Origin: Microbulbifer hydrolyticus
GTDB taxonomy: Bacteria; Pseudomonadota; Gammaproteobacteria; Pseudomonadales; Cellvibrionaceae
Assembly (NCBI RefSeq): GCF_009931115.1
Contig: NZ_CP047491.1
Location: 1,935,501 to 1,999,500 of the forward strand
Reading direction: 5' to 3'
DNA length: 64,000 bases
The notes below the pieces were generated by a model. The model did no database searches and was not told the origin of the DNA. It saw nothing but the letters and a program-made list of their open reading frames with translations. Shown here one piece after another: positions 56,059-64,000 of the stretch (positions are counted from its first letter, which is position 1; each line of letters starts with the position of its first letter). The translations under genes and the position numbers were made by a program.

Positions 56059-57345
56059 AATAAAAAGGACACCCACAAATTGAAAGGCTGCCGCCAAATG
56101 GATTTTTGGTGTTTGGCTGAGGCTGGGATTCCCGACTGCATCGCCCGGAATGACCGAGTTCTTGCTCTGATATGCCGGAAGGCGTTTTTCAGTTACAAAC
56201 CACCCTTGCAGTCAGCCTGCGAGGCATTTTTTAAACATGAAATAATGGTTTAAGTCGCGGGTGGGGGAAAGTAGCGCTCGCAGTCGCGTATGCCGTGCGC
56301 CCAGCGCTTGCCGAGTTGCTCACAGGCGCTGCGCACTGAGTGGGCGGAACCCACCAGAGATTTGAATCGGCTCTCGAAGTTTTTGTTCAGGTAGAGCCAG
56401 TGCCGTGGATCTATCTGCAATCGGTCGAGGATCGGCGGAAGGTTTCCGTCGATGGTGCCGCGCTTGCCCTCGCGAAGACAGCGTCCGCTCCAGTCCACCA
56501 GCTCGAGATAGTCCTGCAAGCGGAAGGGCAGACCGAGGGGCATGGGGGCCCTCGAGTTGCCCGCGAAAGGGAATAGCGGCTCCGGCTGTCGGCCATCTTT
56601 CGCCGCTTCGGCGCGTCGCTGGATGGACGTGTGCGCCGAGGTTTCCGGTGTGTCCGCCATTTTCGCGCGGATCGGATTCAGATCCACATAGGCGAGACAG
56701 GCGGCTAGGGCCTGCTCGTCGAGAAGTGCCTGCGACTTGAAGCGGCCTTCCCAGAATCGACCGGTACACTGGTCCTCGCGGTTCGCCTCGCGGGCGATGG
56801 ATTCATTCAGGTAGCGCATGAACCAGCTGATATCCATCAGCCGAGAACGCCAGACTTCTGCCACCTCGGTGAGCCGTGCCAGTTCCGCTGTATCTAGAAG
56901 CTCGTTGTGGGCGAAACGCCGGGAAAGTGCAGAGCCTTTGCACAACTGGTGCCAGCGCTCTACCACCTCACGCATTTCCCAGCTGGCCGCTCGCGCTTGG
57001 TCTATATGCAGCACCAGGTGGTAATGGTTGCTCATCACCGCGTAGGCGCAGACATCCAGTGCGAACACCTGGGCGAGTGCCAGCAGTTTGTCTTCAATCC
57101 ACTGGCGGCGGTGCTCGAAACACTGCCCAGTACGCTCGTCTCGCCCGCACAGAAACGCGCGGCGCACACAGCGAGATACGCAGTGGTAGTAAGGGGTGGA
57201 CTTGAGAGATATCAGAGATTGCCGTGGAAGTCCCATGGCTGGCCTTTCATAGGGGTGGATGTATAACCAGTATTGTGCGTGAAAATGGATGGATATCAAT
57301 GGGCTTGGCGTGAGATGTACCTTGTTTGATGGGTGTCCACGTATT
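56059..57345 (-). mobile_element. HUH-transposase element, copy 1 (intact)
   Basis: A 1287-bp unit present a second time at 58452. The ends form imperfect inverted repeats: left AATAAAAAGGACACCCA and, on the opposite strand, right AATACGTGGACACCCA, sharing GGACACCCA. Inside is one transposase gene on the minus strand. Boundaries are set by where similarity to copy 2 stops. Confidence 0.75.
56250..57236 (-). CDS. HUH/Y1-type transposase (RAYT-like)
   Basis: A 328-residue single-strand transposase of the IS200/RAYT-related group. The opening [19 protein letters not shown] is typical. The HUH motif appears as [15 protein letters not shown] (His-Tyr-His). A downstream conserved region reads ACLAYVDLNPIRAKMA, with a Tyr that is a candidate nucleophile. 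The C-terminal ~130 residues (LPFRLQDYLELVDWSGRCLR...) are a family-specific extension. The start at 57236 (MGLPRQSLISLKSTPYYH) is the most likely; the frame is open to 57299. The gene is intact, so it could mobilise both copies of the element in trans. Confidence 0.85.
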   Translation of the reverse strand: MGLPRQSLISLKSTPYYHCVSRCVRRAFLCGRDERTGQCFEHRRQWIEDKLLALAQVFALDVCAYAVMSNHYHLVLHIDQARAASWEMREVVERWHQLCKGSALSRRFAHNELLDTAELARLTEVAEVWRSRLMDISWFMRYLNESIAREANREDQCTGRFWEGRFKSQALLDEQALAACLAYVDLNPIRAKMADTPETSAHTSIQRRAEAAKDGRQPEPLFPFAGNSRAPMPLGLPFRLQDYLELVDWSGRCLREGKRGTIDGNLPPILDRLQIDPRHWLYLNKNFESRFKSLVGSAHSVRSACEQLGKRWAHGIRDCERYFPPPAT

Positions 57346-57452
57346 GACTACATTCCGCCAATCTGGGATAAAACCGCCTGATCATTAGGGAGCTCGGGTG
57401 ATATAGTATTCATAGCTGAGAGAGCTTTTTTCGGTACACAGGGAAGATTAAC

Positions 57453-58205
57453 GTGAGAAAAAAATGTCTTAAGTGTGGGTATGAGCGTGTGGATAGCGAT
57501 GTATCACCAGACTATGAATGTCCAAAATGTGGTGCAATCTATGCGAAGGTTGAGGCTTTCCAAGAAAGACAAAAGTACAAGATGGAAAGCTTTGATGTAT
57601 ACGCTGCTTTTACAAAACTGCGCCACTGGGGTGCAATTTGTAAACTGAACAACGTAAACCTTAATTCATTCAGTACCCAAAAAGAGCTAGAGGAACTTTC
57701 AAAATACTTGGAGCCTGAAGAAGTTGTTTTTGCACTAGCGTCTGGAATCATGGCGCAGACCTCCACTTCAAACTCATTTGACTTTGGCTTGAATACTTGG
57801 CTCGCAGTGTTAACGAGTGATCGTTTTTTGTTTTTGGATGCGGCGCTGTTTACTCGCTCGATCGATACACAAAGTATTCGCCACGATAAAGTTCAGGCCG
57901 TTTCCGCTTCTCAGGGATGGATGTTTGGGAAAATCATGATCGACTTGGGCAGCCGTGTGATTACGATTGACAACTGCGAAAAAGAAACCGTGAAAGTCTT
58001 CGCAGATTTAGCAAATAAATGGCTTAAGGCACTAGAGCATAAAAGGCGCTCCATTGCGTACGGTGAGCGTAGACTACCAAAGGAAGAGTCTGCGATAGAT
58101 AAATTAGAAAGGTTGGCGCAATTGCACAAGAATGGAGTCCTTTCTGACGCAGAGTTCAAAGAAGTAAAGGATAAGTTGCTTGGAAGCCTATCGAGCAACA
58201 TATAG
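57453..58205 (+). CDS. Zinc-ribbon / PH-like / SHOCT protein
   Basis: A 250-residue cytoplasmic protein. The N-terminal zinc ribbon has two CxxC knuckles (Cys5/Cys8 and Cys23/Cys26; CLKCGY and CPKCGA). A middle domain at about 85-190 (VVFALASGIM...TWLAVLTSDRFLFLDAAL...SIRHDKVQAVSASQGWMFGKIMIDLG) resembles bacterial PH domains, and the C-terminal ~30 residues (IDKLERLAQLHKNGVLSDAEFKEVKDKLLGS) are a SHOCT motif, which often tethers proteins or mediates oligomerisation. It starts at GTG 57453 after GGGAAGATTAAC. AT-rich, flanked by two transposase elements in the same orientation. Function unknown; domain calls are from sequence pattern. Confidence 0.75.
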   Translation: MRKKCLKCGYERVDSDVSPDYECPKCGAIYAKVEAFQERQKYKMESFDVYAAFTKLRHWGAICKLNNVNLNSFSTQKELEELSKYLEPEEVVFALASGIMAQTSTSNSFDFGLNTWLAVLTSDRFLFLDAALFTRSIDTQSIRHDKVQAVSASQGWMFGKIMIDLGSRVITIDNCEKETVKVFADLANKWLKALEHKRRSIAYGERRLPKEESAIDKLERLAQLHKNGVLSDAEFKEVKDKLLGSLSSNI

Positions 58206-58451
58206 GCCTTTCTTAGATGTGTACAATTGAAGAAGGCCTATTTGCAGCTAGGTTTTAACTTCGTCTAACGAACCCTTCCGTTAATTTTTTTTTGCTCTTC
58301 GGCACCTTTCTCAATCATTTAAAAGGCGCTAACTCTCTCCTCTTGTGCACCACACAGGGCAGCCTCGATATCAATCTCGAGGTGGTCCACACGATACCTA
58401 GAATATTAGGGCCACCCATTAGCCGGCCCCCGTCCACTGTAGATTATGCGG

Positions 58452-59414
58452 AATAAAAAGGACACCCACAAATTGAGAGGCTGCCGCCAAATGGATTCTT
58501 GGTGTTTGGCTAAGGCTGGGATTCTCGACCGTATCGCCCGGAATTATTGAATTCGTGCTCTGATACGCCGGAAGGCGTTTTTCAGTTATAGGCCACCCTC
58601 GCAGTCAGCCTGCGGGGCATTTTTTAAACATGAAATAGTGGTTTAAGTCGCGGGTGGGGAAAGGTAGCGCTCGCAGTCGCGTATGCCGTGCACCCAGCGC
58701 TTGCCGAGTTGCTCGCAGGCGCTGCGCACTGAGTGGGCGGAACCCACCAGGGATTTGAATCGGCTCTCGAAGTTTTTGTTCAGGTAGAGCCAGTGCTGGG
58801 GATCGATCTGCAATCGGTCGAGGATCGGCGGCAGGTTTTCGTCGATGGTGCCGCGCTTGCCCTCGCGAAGACAGCGCCCGCTCCAGTCTACCAACTCAAG
58901 ATAGTTCTGCAGGCGGAAGGGCAGACCTCTGCCACCTCGGTGAGCCGTGCCAGTTCCGCTGTATCCAGCGGCTCATTGCGGGCGAAGCGCTGGGAAAGCG
59001 CAGAGCCTTTGCACAGCTGGTGCCAGCGCTCCACCACTTCGCGCATTTCCCAGCCGGCCGCTCGCGCTTGGTCTATGTGCAGCACCACATGGTAATGGTT
59101 GCTCATTACCGCGTAGGTGCCGACATCCAGAGCGAACACCTGGGTAAGTGCCAGCACCTTGTCTTCAATCCTCTGGCGGAAGTGCTCGAAACACTGCCCG
59201 TACGCTCGTCCCGCCCGCGCAGAAACGCGCGGCGCACACAGCGAGAGGCGCAGTGGTAGTGAGGGGTGGACTTGAGAGATACCAAAGATCTCCGCGGGAG
59301 TCCCGTGGCTGTTTTTTTGATGGTGGATGTATAACCAGTCTTGCGGGTGGATGTGGGTGAATTTCAATGGGCTTGACGCGAGATGTACCTTGTTTTCATG
59401 GGTGTCCACGTATT
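58452..59414 (-). mobile_element. HUH-transposase element, copy 2 (decayed)
   Basis: A 963-bp relative of copy 1 with the same ends (AATAAAAAGGACACCCA left, TGGGTGTCCACGTATT right). It has lost ~322 bp internally. Its right end stops six bases before the diverged prpF fragment. Confidence 0.75.
58643..59306 (-). pseudogene. Decayed HUH/Y1-type transposase
   Basis: Degenerate copy of the transposase at 56250-57236. Compared with that gene, a ~322-bp deletion between two CAGAC direct repeats (corresponding to 56529 and 56851 in copy 1) shifts the frame. A one-base deletion near 59207 adds a second frameshift, and the start codon has become ACG (59304-59306). The HUH region survives as SNHYHVVLHID but cannot be translated as one protein. 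It should be inactive. Confidence 0.85.
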
Positions 59415-59420
59415 TAGTTT

Positions 59421-59945
59421 TTCGTCAATGCCGCCGACATCGGCTACACCGGTACCGAACTGCAGGAAGCCATCAACGGCGACGACAAGGCCCTGGCCAT
59501 GTTCGAGACTATTCGAGCATATGGTGCGATGGCCATGGGCCTGATCCAAAACGTGGAAGAGGCCGCGGCCCACCAGCATACCCCCAAGGTTGCGTTTGTA
59601 GCCCCCCGAAAGGGCTATATCGCTTCCAAAGTTAAAGAAGTAGCATCAGGAGATGTCAACCAGCTGGTGCGCGCGCTCTCCATGGGCAAACTACACCACG
59701 CCATGATGGACATCGCCGCCGTGGCCATTGGCACCGCCGCTGCAATTCCCGGCACCGTGATCAATCTGGCCGCTGGGGGAGGGGAGCGCAACGCCGTTAC
59801 CTTTGGGTACGCGTCTGGTACCTTGCGGGTTGGTGCGGAAGCGGAAGTAGTGGACGGGCAACGGACGGCAACCAATGCCATTGTGAGTCGCAGCGCGCGG
59901 ATTCTTATGGAAGGGGCTGTGAGGGTGCCCTTGGCCCGCTTCTAG
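59421..59945 (+). pseudogene. Diverged 3' fragment of prpF
   Basis: 525 bases, exactly the length of the last 525 bases of the native prpF (51889-52413), in the same orientation and without indels: it begins FVNAADIGYTGTELQ and ends at a stop. By eye about four fifths of the residues match the native copy. The conserved end MEGWVRVPGDCL has become MEGAVRVPLARF, suggesting relaxed selection or a different-species origin. The 5' two thirds of prpF are absent; the fragment begins right after the end of the transposase element. It has no start of its own and is not expected to be functional. Confidence 0.9.
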
Positions 59946-60652
59946 CCCGACCTAGAGAGGGCCACCCATTGTAGTAGGACCCGTTCAACAGTGGATATAT
60001 ATTATGAAGCGAGTTCCGGAAAGGACTTGCTTTTTTTTGCCTTATATTTCCCTAATGGGGGTTAGCTAGTACGGGCTATTTTCTTATAGATGGTGGTGGA
60101 TTTTGGCGCCTAAAATGATTTTTTCGATAGCGGGTTGTTGACTTGTAGTGGATTGAAAATAATATGAATTTCAGTCACGGCCAGATAAATATGGCCGCTC
60201 TCCCTTTCCGGTATTGTAAGAAGATCTTTATTTGGTTTATTGGCTGCCATAACAACAGAAGGCGGGAAGCGTTAACGTTCACTTTTTGTAGGCCTCGAAC
60301 GTTTATGTAATTAGAATTTATTTAAGCATCGTTCTATAGCTTTAGGTTTTTCGCGTATCTTGCGAGCATGTTGTAAGAGTTTTAAAAATCGAGCATCGAT
60401 TTAGGTCGTTTTTGTTTCTGCTACATTCTTCTTGATATCTGCGCGAATTTGCAGAAGGTATGGTGTGCGACCAATTCAGGTGGAAGCACTAGGTGAATAG
60501 ATAGTTTCTATTTTTTCTTCGAAATTAAATTGTATTGCATGTCGTGTCGTAGACGGCTGCATGGCAGTGTGCCTGCCAAAACCTATTTGCATATAAATGA
60601 GCAGTGGCGGATATTAAGGATTGCTGCTGTAAAAGTTCTACAAGGATGAAAT
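59946..60652. other. AT-rich intergenic region
   Basis: 707 bases without a credible gene. The first ~55 bases (CCTAGAG..GGGCCACCCATT) resemble 58397-58450, just left of element copy 2. The rest is AT-rich with no clear hairpin or operator; it presumably contains the promoter of the fusion gene. Confidence 0.5.
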
Positions 60653-63169
60653 ATGGATATCTTGGATGCGGTTCTCCAGAGTGAAAAATCACAGGCCGTT
60701 CTTCTAATTGATTCAAAAGAAATCACCTATGCACAACTTGCGGAACTTACAGCGGAGTTCGCCGATTCTCATTTTACACATCGAGGATTGATTGCCATTG
60801 AGTGTGCGAATGAGCTTACACCTGTCATCGCCTATCTGAGCGCTGTACGTTACCACATGCCCTGTATGTTGTTGGCTCCAGGTTCTATAAGTAAAAACAG
60901 GACCGTAGATAGTTATTCTCCTTCTCTTCTTGTTCAAAAGGTTGATGATGACTGGCAGATTAATGCCACTGGAATGAGTGTGGAATGCCACGATGATCTT
61001 GCCGTACTGCTTTCTACATCTGGGTCCACGGGTAGTGCCAAGTTTGTTCGCCTGTCTCGTGAGAACATAATTTCAAATGCAAAATCCATTGCGGAATATC
61101 TAAAGCTGGATGGCAACGATCGAGGGATAACCAGCTTGCCATTTCATTACTCCTATGGGCTGTCTGTAATTAACAGTCATCTGGTAGCTGGAGCCTCCAT
61201 CGTCATATCGAACGCATCGGTTAAAGATGAGGTTTTTTGGCAAAACATTGACGACCTCAGGGTGACGAACTTCGCCGGTGTTCCCTACACTTTCGAAATT
61301 CTGGAAAAAATCGATTTCCTTCCAAAGAAGCCGCATGACTTGCGATTTGTTACACAAGCTGGAGGAAGGCTATCACCGGAAAAAGTGAAAAAATTCCACA
61401 CGATTTTTTCAGAAAATGACATAAAGTTTTATGTCATGTACGGTCAGACTGAAGCCACCGCCAGGATTGCCTACGTCCCTCCTGAAGAGCTGGCAGGTAA
61501 TGAAGGGTGCATCGGTATCCCAGTTCCCAACGGTAAATTGAAACTGCTGGACGATGAGGGTCGAGAGATTTCCGCGTATGAAGAGCCGGGAGAGCTTTCC
61601 TATACTGGTCCGAATGTAATGATGGGATACGCTGAGTCCGGGCAGGACCTTATCAAAGGTGACGAGGTTAGCACGCTGCGGACCGGTGATCTCGCCGCAA
61701 AAAAATCAAACGGTTTGTATTATATAGTCGGAAGAATCAAGCGGTTTATCAAGATATACGGGGTGAGAACCAATCTTGATGAAGTTGAACTGCGGCTAAA
61801 TGAGATGGGCGAACGCGCGATTTGCACGGGAACTGATGGACAACTCGTGGTGGCCGTGCTGAAAAATCAGAAAGAAGTCAGGAGAAAAGTGTCGGAATTT
61901 CTTGATATTCCGCCGTCGTCTGTGACGGTATTGGAGTATGTGGAGTTGCCATTGTTACCGTCTGGAAAATTTGATTACCAGAAAATTATTGCTGACTCGA
62001 GTGCGAAGGGAAAGGCACGAAAAAACAATTTCCGAGATGATCTGGCCAATATACTACAGATAGATAGGGTCGAAGATGGAGATTCGTTTATCAGTCTCGG
62101 AGGCGACTCTCTATCTTATGTGGAGGCGACGGTTACCCTGGAAGAGCATCTGGGATTTTTGCCGGACAAATGGCAGATCTTAACTATGCGGGAGCTGGAG
62201 GAGCTGTCCTTTTCGAAATCAACCAGTCACTGGCTAAAGCCCTTCGAAATATCGATTTTTTTGCGTGCATTTTCAATTTTCACTATTGTCTCGGGTCACT
62301 TCAAGTTTTTTTCCCTCCCTGGAGGGGCGGCGTTGTTATTCGTTGTCGCGGGGTTTAACTTCTCCCGTTTCCAGTTGCCCGCCATCATCCATAAAGATTC
62401 GGTGCTTCCCGTTTTTTCACTACTATGGCGGATTTTTCTGCCCACTGTGTTCGTCCTAGGTTTTTTTTCGGTCTTATCTGGGCGTCTAGATTTGCCAGCT
62501 CTGTTTCTCGTTAGTAATTACTGGCCGCCTGATGCTTTTGGTGGGCGCTCATTTTGGTTTATTGAGGTGCTGATTCAAGTATACGTAATTATATTTTTAA
62601 TATTCTCTCTTTCTATTGTTCGGAAAGGTGCAGGCAAATATCAGTTTTACTTTATTTTTGTAATGGTGTTGGTTTCGTACGGCGTTGCTAGCCTAATCGA
62701 GGTGGCGTGGAATACAGAGTATTTATACCACCGTGTACCACATATAATGCTGGGAGTCTTTTCGCTGGGCGCACTTATTGGTGTGGCTGAGTTAAGAAAA
62801 GAGAAACTGGTAACAACAATGTTGGCCATTATATTGTTATACCAATCGCTTTTCGATGGCCGGTTCGAACGCGCTGACTATATGTTTATTGGTGCGATGT
62901 TGTTACTTTGGGTGCCGTTTATCAAGCTCCCCTGGTCTCTGTCGACAGTCTTTTCTTTGGTGGCATCGGCCTCAATGTACATATACTTGAGCCATTTTAA
63001 AGCAAAACAAGTCCTTCATCTCTTGCTGGGCGATATTGATTCTTCCGTTGCCGTTGTATTTGCGCTCGTCGTTGGCATCGTATTTTGGTGGGTTTGGGAA
63101 AGGGGAGTTCGGTTTGCTCAGCAATTTCACCTCACAGTAGTAAAGCCCAGACTAAAATCCGCTACCTAG
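60653..63169 (+). CDS. Adenylation-carrier-acyltransferase-3 fusion protein
   Basis: An 838-residue protein with three parts. Residues ~1-445: an adenylate-forming domain with A3 STSGSTGSAK (121-130), A5 YGQTEAT (263-269), A7 TGD (344-346), A8 GRIKRFIKIYG and catalytic Lys439 in LPSGKFDYQK. Residues ~455-520: an acyl/peptidyl carrier domain with phosphopantetheine Ser486 in SLGGDSLSYVE. Residues ~525-838: a membrane acyltransferase-3 domain (about ten helices) with the conserved Arg538 and His549 in IFLRAFSIFTIVSGHFKFF. It could activate a carboxylic acid, load it on its own carrier and transfer it at the inner membrane to an extracytoplasmic acceptor. RBS AAGGATG is good. The substrate is unknown; composition is AT-richer than the core. 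Confidence 0.85.
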   Translation: MDILDAVLQSEKSQAVLLIDSKEITYAQLAELTAEFADSHFTHRGLIAIECANELTPVIAYLSAVRYHMPCMLLAPGSISKNRTVDSYSPSLLVQKVDDDWQINATGMSVECHDDLAVLLSTSGSTGSAKFVRLSRENIISNAKSIAEYLKLDGNDRGITSLPFHYSYGLSVINSHLVAGASIVISNASVKDEVFWQNIDDLRVTNFAGVPYTFEILEKIDFLPKKPHDLRFVTQAGGRLSPEKVKKFHTIFSENDIKFYVMYGQTEATARIAYVPPEELAGNEGCIGIPVPNGKLKLLDDEGREISAYEEPGELSYTGPNVMMGYAESGQDLIKGDEVSTLRTGDLAAKKSNGLYYIVGRIKRFIKIYGVRTNLDEVELRLNEMGERAICTGTDGQLVVAVLKNQKEVRRKVSEFLDIPPSSVTVLEYVELPLLPSGKFDYQKIIADSSAKGKARKNNFRDDLANILQIDRVEDGDSFISLGGDSLSYVEATVTLEEHLGFLPDKWQILTMRELEELSFSKSTSHWLKPFEISIFLRAFSIFTIVSGHFKFFSLPGGAALLFVVAGFNFSRFQLPAIIHKDSVLPVFSLLWRIFLPTVFVLGFFSVLSGRLDLPALFLVSNYWPPDAFGGRSFWFIEVLIQVYVIIFLIFSLSIVRKGAGKYQFYFIFVMVLVSYGVASLIEVAWNTEYLYHRVPHIMLGVFSLGALIGVAELRKEKLVTTMLAIILLYQSLFDGRFERADYMFIGAMLLLWVPFIKLPWSLSTVFSLVASASMYIYLSHFKAKQVLHLLLGDIDSSVAVVFALVVGIVFWWVWERGVRFAQQFHLTVVKPRLKSAT

Positions 63170-63275
63170 TTCATTGACGTCGAATAGAATAAATGGGTGA
63201 CCCCATTGCGTAGATTCAGCGGCGATTCAGTTGTGCCAGGTTAAAAAGCAGGTGTGAATTCAAGGAAAACGCACC

Positions 63276-64000
63276 ATGCGCCAGGTCCCATACAGATTAC
63301 TCGCCGCTCTCACCATCACTTTGACGCTCGGTGGCTGTGTCACCTACCCAGCAGCCCCGCCGGTGGTCGTGGGGGGCACCTATGTCCGGAAGGCTCCTCC
63401 GGTTTACTCCTATTCAGTGATTACCGATCCCGGCTATCGCTACTACGACGATACCCTCGGCGTTTACGTATTCTACGACCGCAGTGACGTTTTCTATCGA
63501 CAGGGGCGCTACTATCGTTGGTATCAGGACCACTGGATCAGTGCCAGTCACTGGGGTGGCCGTTGGTATCCAGCCCCCAACTTTTATATCTCGGCAAACT
63601 TCAATGATCGCTGGCATACGCGCCTGCGTCGCCATGGTCATCACTATGCCGGAGGGCACCACGACAGACCGCCGCGCCGGCACGGTCATGACGACGGTTA
63701 CAACCGGCGGGACCGGCTTGACAGCAACGGGAATCGATATGATCGCCGTGACAAAGGCCAGGGTCGTCGTGAGAAAGCCCTGGATCGTCGTGAGAAGAGG
63801 CAGGATCGTCGTGAGATAGTCCTGGATCGTCGTGAGAAGCGCCAGAATCCTGGCCGAGGCGGCGAACATAGGTTTGTTGGCATGGCCGAGCCAAAGCGGC
63901 GGGCATCTCAGGCGGATAACCGGGATGGGGATCGGCATAGTGACCGCCGGAATCCACGTGGAAATCCAGGTCGGGACGAGCGGGTAGTTAAACGTGCGGA
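63276..64000 (+). CDS. His/Arg-rich lipoprotein, 5' part
   Basis: A lipoprotein gene that starts at ATG 63276 and is still open at the right edge (241 codons visible). Signal sequence MRQVPYRLLAALTITLTLGGC with lipobox LGGC (Cys21). The mature N-terminus is Pro/Tyr-rich (KAPPVYSYSVITDPGYRYYDDTLGVYVFYDRSDVFYRQGRYYRWYQDHW...) and resembles envelope proteins with repeated Tyr/Trp strands. Then follow His clusters (RRHGHHYAGGHHDRPPRRHGHDD) and four exact heptads of the type DRREKRQ encoded by a 21-bp tandem repeat at 63762-63845. The end is rich in Arg, Asp and Gly. The His clusters could bind metal; function unknown. No stop codon is visible. Confidence 0.8.
   Translation, partial: MRQVPYRLLAALTITLTLGGCVTYPAAPPVVVGGTYVRKAPPVYSYSVITDPGYRYYDDTLGVYVFYDRSDVFYRQGRYYRWYQDHWISASHWGGRWYPAPNFYISANFNDRWHTRLRRHGHHYAGGHHDRPPRRHGHDDGYNRRDRLDSNGNRYDRRDKGQGRREKALDRREKRQDRREIVLDRREKRQNPGRGGEHRFVGMAEPKRRASQADNRDGDRHSDRRNPRGNPGRDERVVKRA
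63762..63845 (+). repeat. 21-bp tandem repeat inside the lipoprotein gene
   Basis: Four 21-bp units in frame encode GRREKAL, DRREKRQ, DRREIVL and DRREKRQ. Each unit keeps the CGTCGTGAGA core. In-frame repeats of this kind can change copy number by slippage. Confidence 0.8.

Noticed and set aside
51889..59945. Island as a classical integrase-mediated genomic island
   Set aside because: No integrase gene and no tRNA target was seen, and the flanking repeat is a 525-bp gene end rather than a short attachment site.
63762..63845. Short tandem repeat considered as a CRISPR-like array
   Set aside because: Units are contiguous 21-bp coding repeats without spacers and stay in frame with the lipoprotein.
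63414..63938. 174-codon minus-strand frame at the right edge
   Set aside because: Antisense of the His/Arg-rich lipoprotein; its Ser/Arg/Thr-rich repeats mirror the 21-bp tandem repeat.

Overview
The window looks like a chromosomal segment of a marine gammaproteobacterium close to Microbulbifer (Cellvibrionales). This is inferred from gene content and order, not from a database search. The left part has a Pseudomonas-like core order (topA, small conserved ORFs, lexA, psrA, nagZ, mfd, gap). It is followed by a Na+-pumping NADH dehydrogenase operon and by secreted short-chain polyhydroxyalkanoate (PHA) depolymerases typical of marine polymer degraders. Most of the window is GC-rich; roughly 52.5-60.6 kb and the gene at 60.7-63.2 kb are visibly AT-richer and carry mobile-element debris. 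No rRNA, tRNA or CRISPR array was seen.

Region by region: (1) 1-9.2 kb: 3' part of topA, DUF6586-like and other small conserved genes, lexA with twin SOS boxes, a LOG-family gene, a psrA-like TetR regulator, nagZ, an MscS channel and a cold-shock gene. (2) 9.2-17 kb: DUF819 membrane protein, CsiV-like protein and mfd on the minus strand; gap divergent from mfd with a HexR-like box between them. (3) 17.4-26.6 kb: nqrABCDEF-apbE-nqrM-sthA-thioesterase, a respiratory redox unit that includes its own flavin-insertion and maturation factors. (4) 26.6-38.9 kb: a catabolic cluster with two secreted PHA depolymerases, SDR, acyl-CoA ligase, thiolase, alpha/beta hydrolase, TonB-dependent receptor, sodium:solute symporter and a TetR regulator. 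Four matching palindromes lie in front of the receptor and in the symporter/TetR intergenic region, so these genes probably form one local regulon. (5) 39-45.1 kb: small periplasmic protein, membrane alpha/beta hydrolase, lolCDE and a DUF2062 protein. (6) 45.6-52.4 kb: the 2-methylcitrate operon (GntR regulator, prpB, prpC, acnD, prpF) for propionyl-CoA disposal, which would complement degradation of odd-chain hydroxyalkanoates.

(7) 52.4-60 kb is an accessory island. It starts just after the prpF terminator and ends in a second, diverged 525-bp copy of the prpF 3' end, so it is bracketed by two prpF ends in direct orientation. It carries a DUF262 + HEPN gene pair (candidate defence or toxin module), an unknown secreted protein, a truncated RAYT-type transposase, and two copies of another HUH-type transposase element (one intact, one decayed) flanking a zinc-ribbon/PH/SHOCT protein. 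(8) 60.6-64 kb: an unusual 838-residue fusion of adenylation domain, carrier domain and membrane acyltransferase-3 domain, then the start of a His/Arg-rich lipoprotein that runs off the right edge.

The best candidates for something undescribed are the DUF262-HEPN pair inside the prpF-bracketed island, the adenylation-carrier-acyltransferase fusion, and the palindrome-defined TetR regulon of the PHA cluster.
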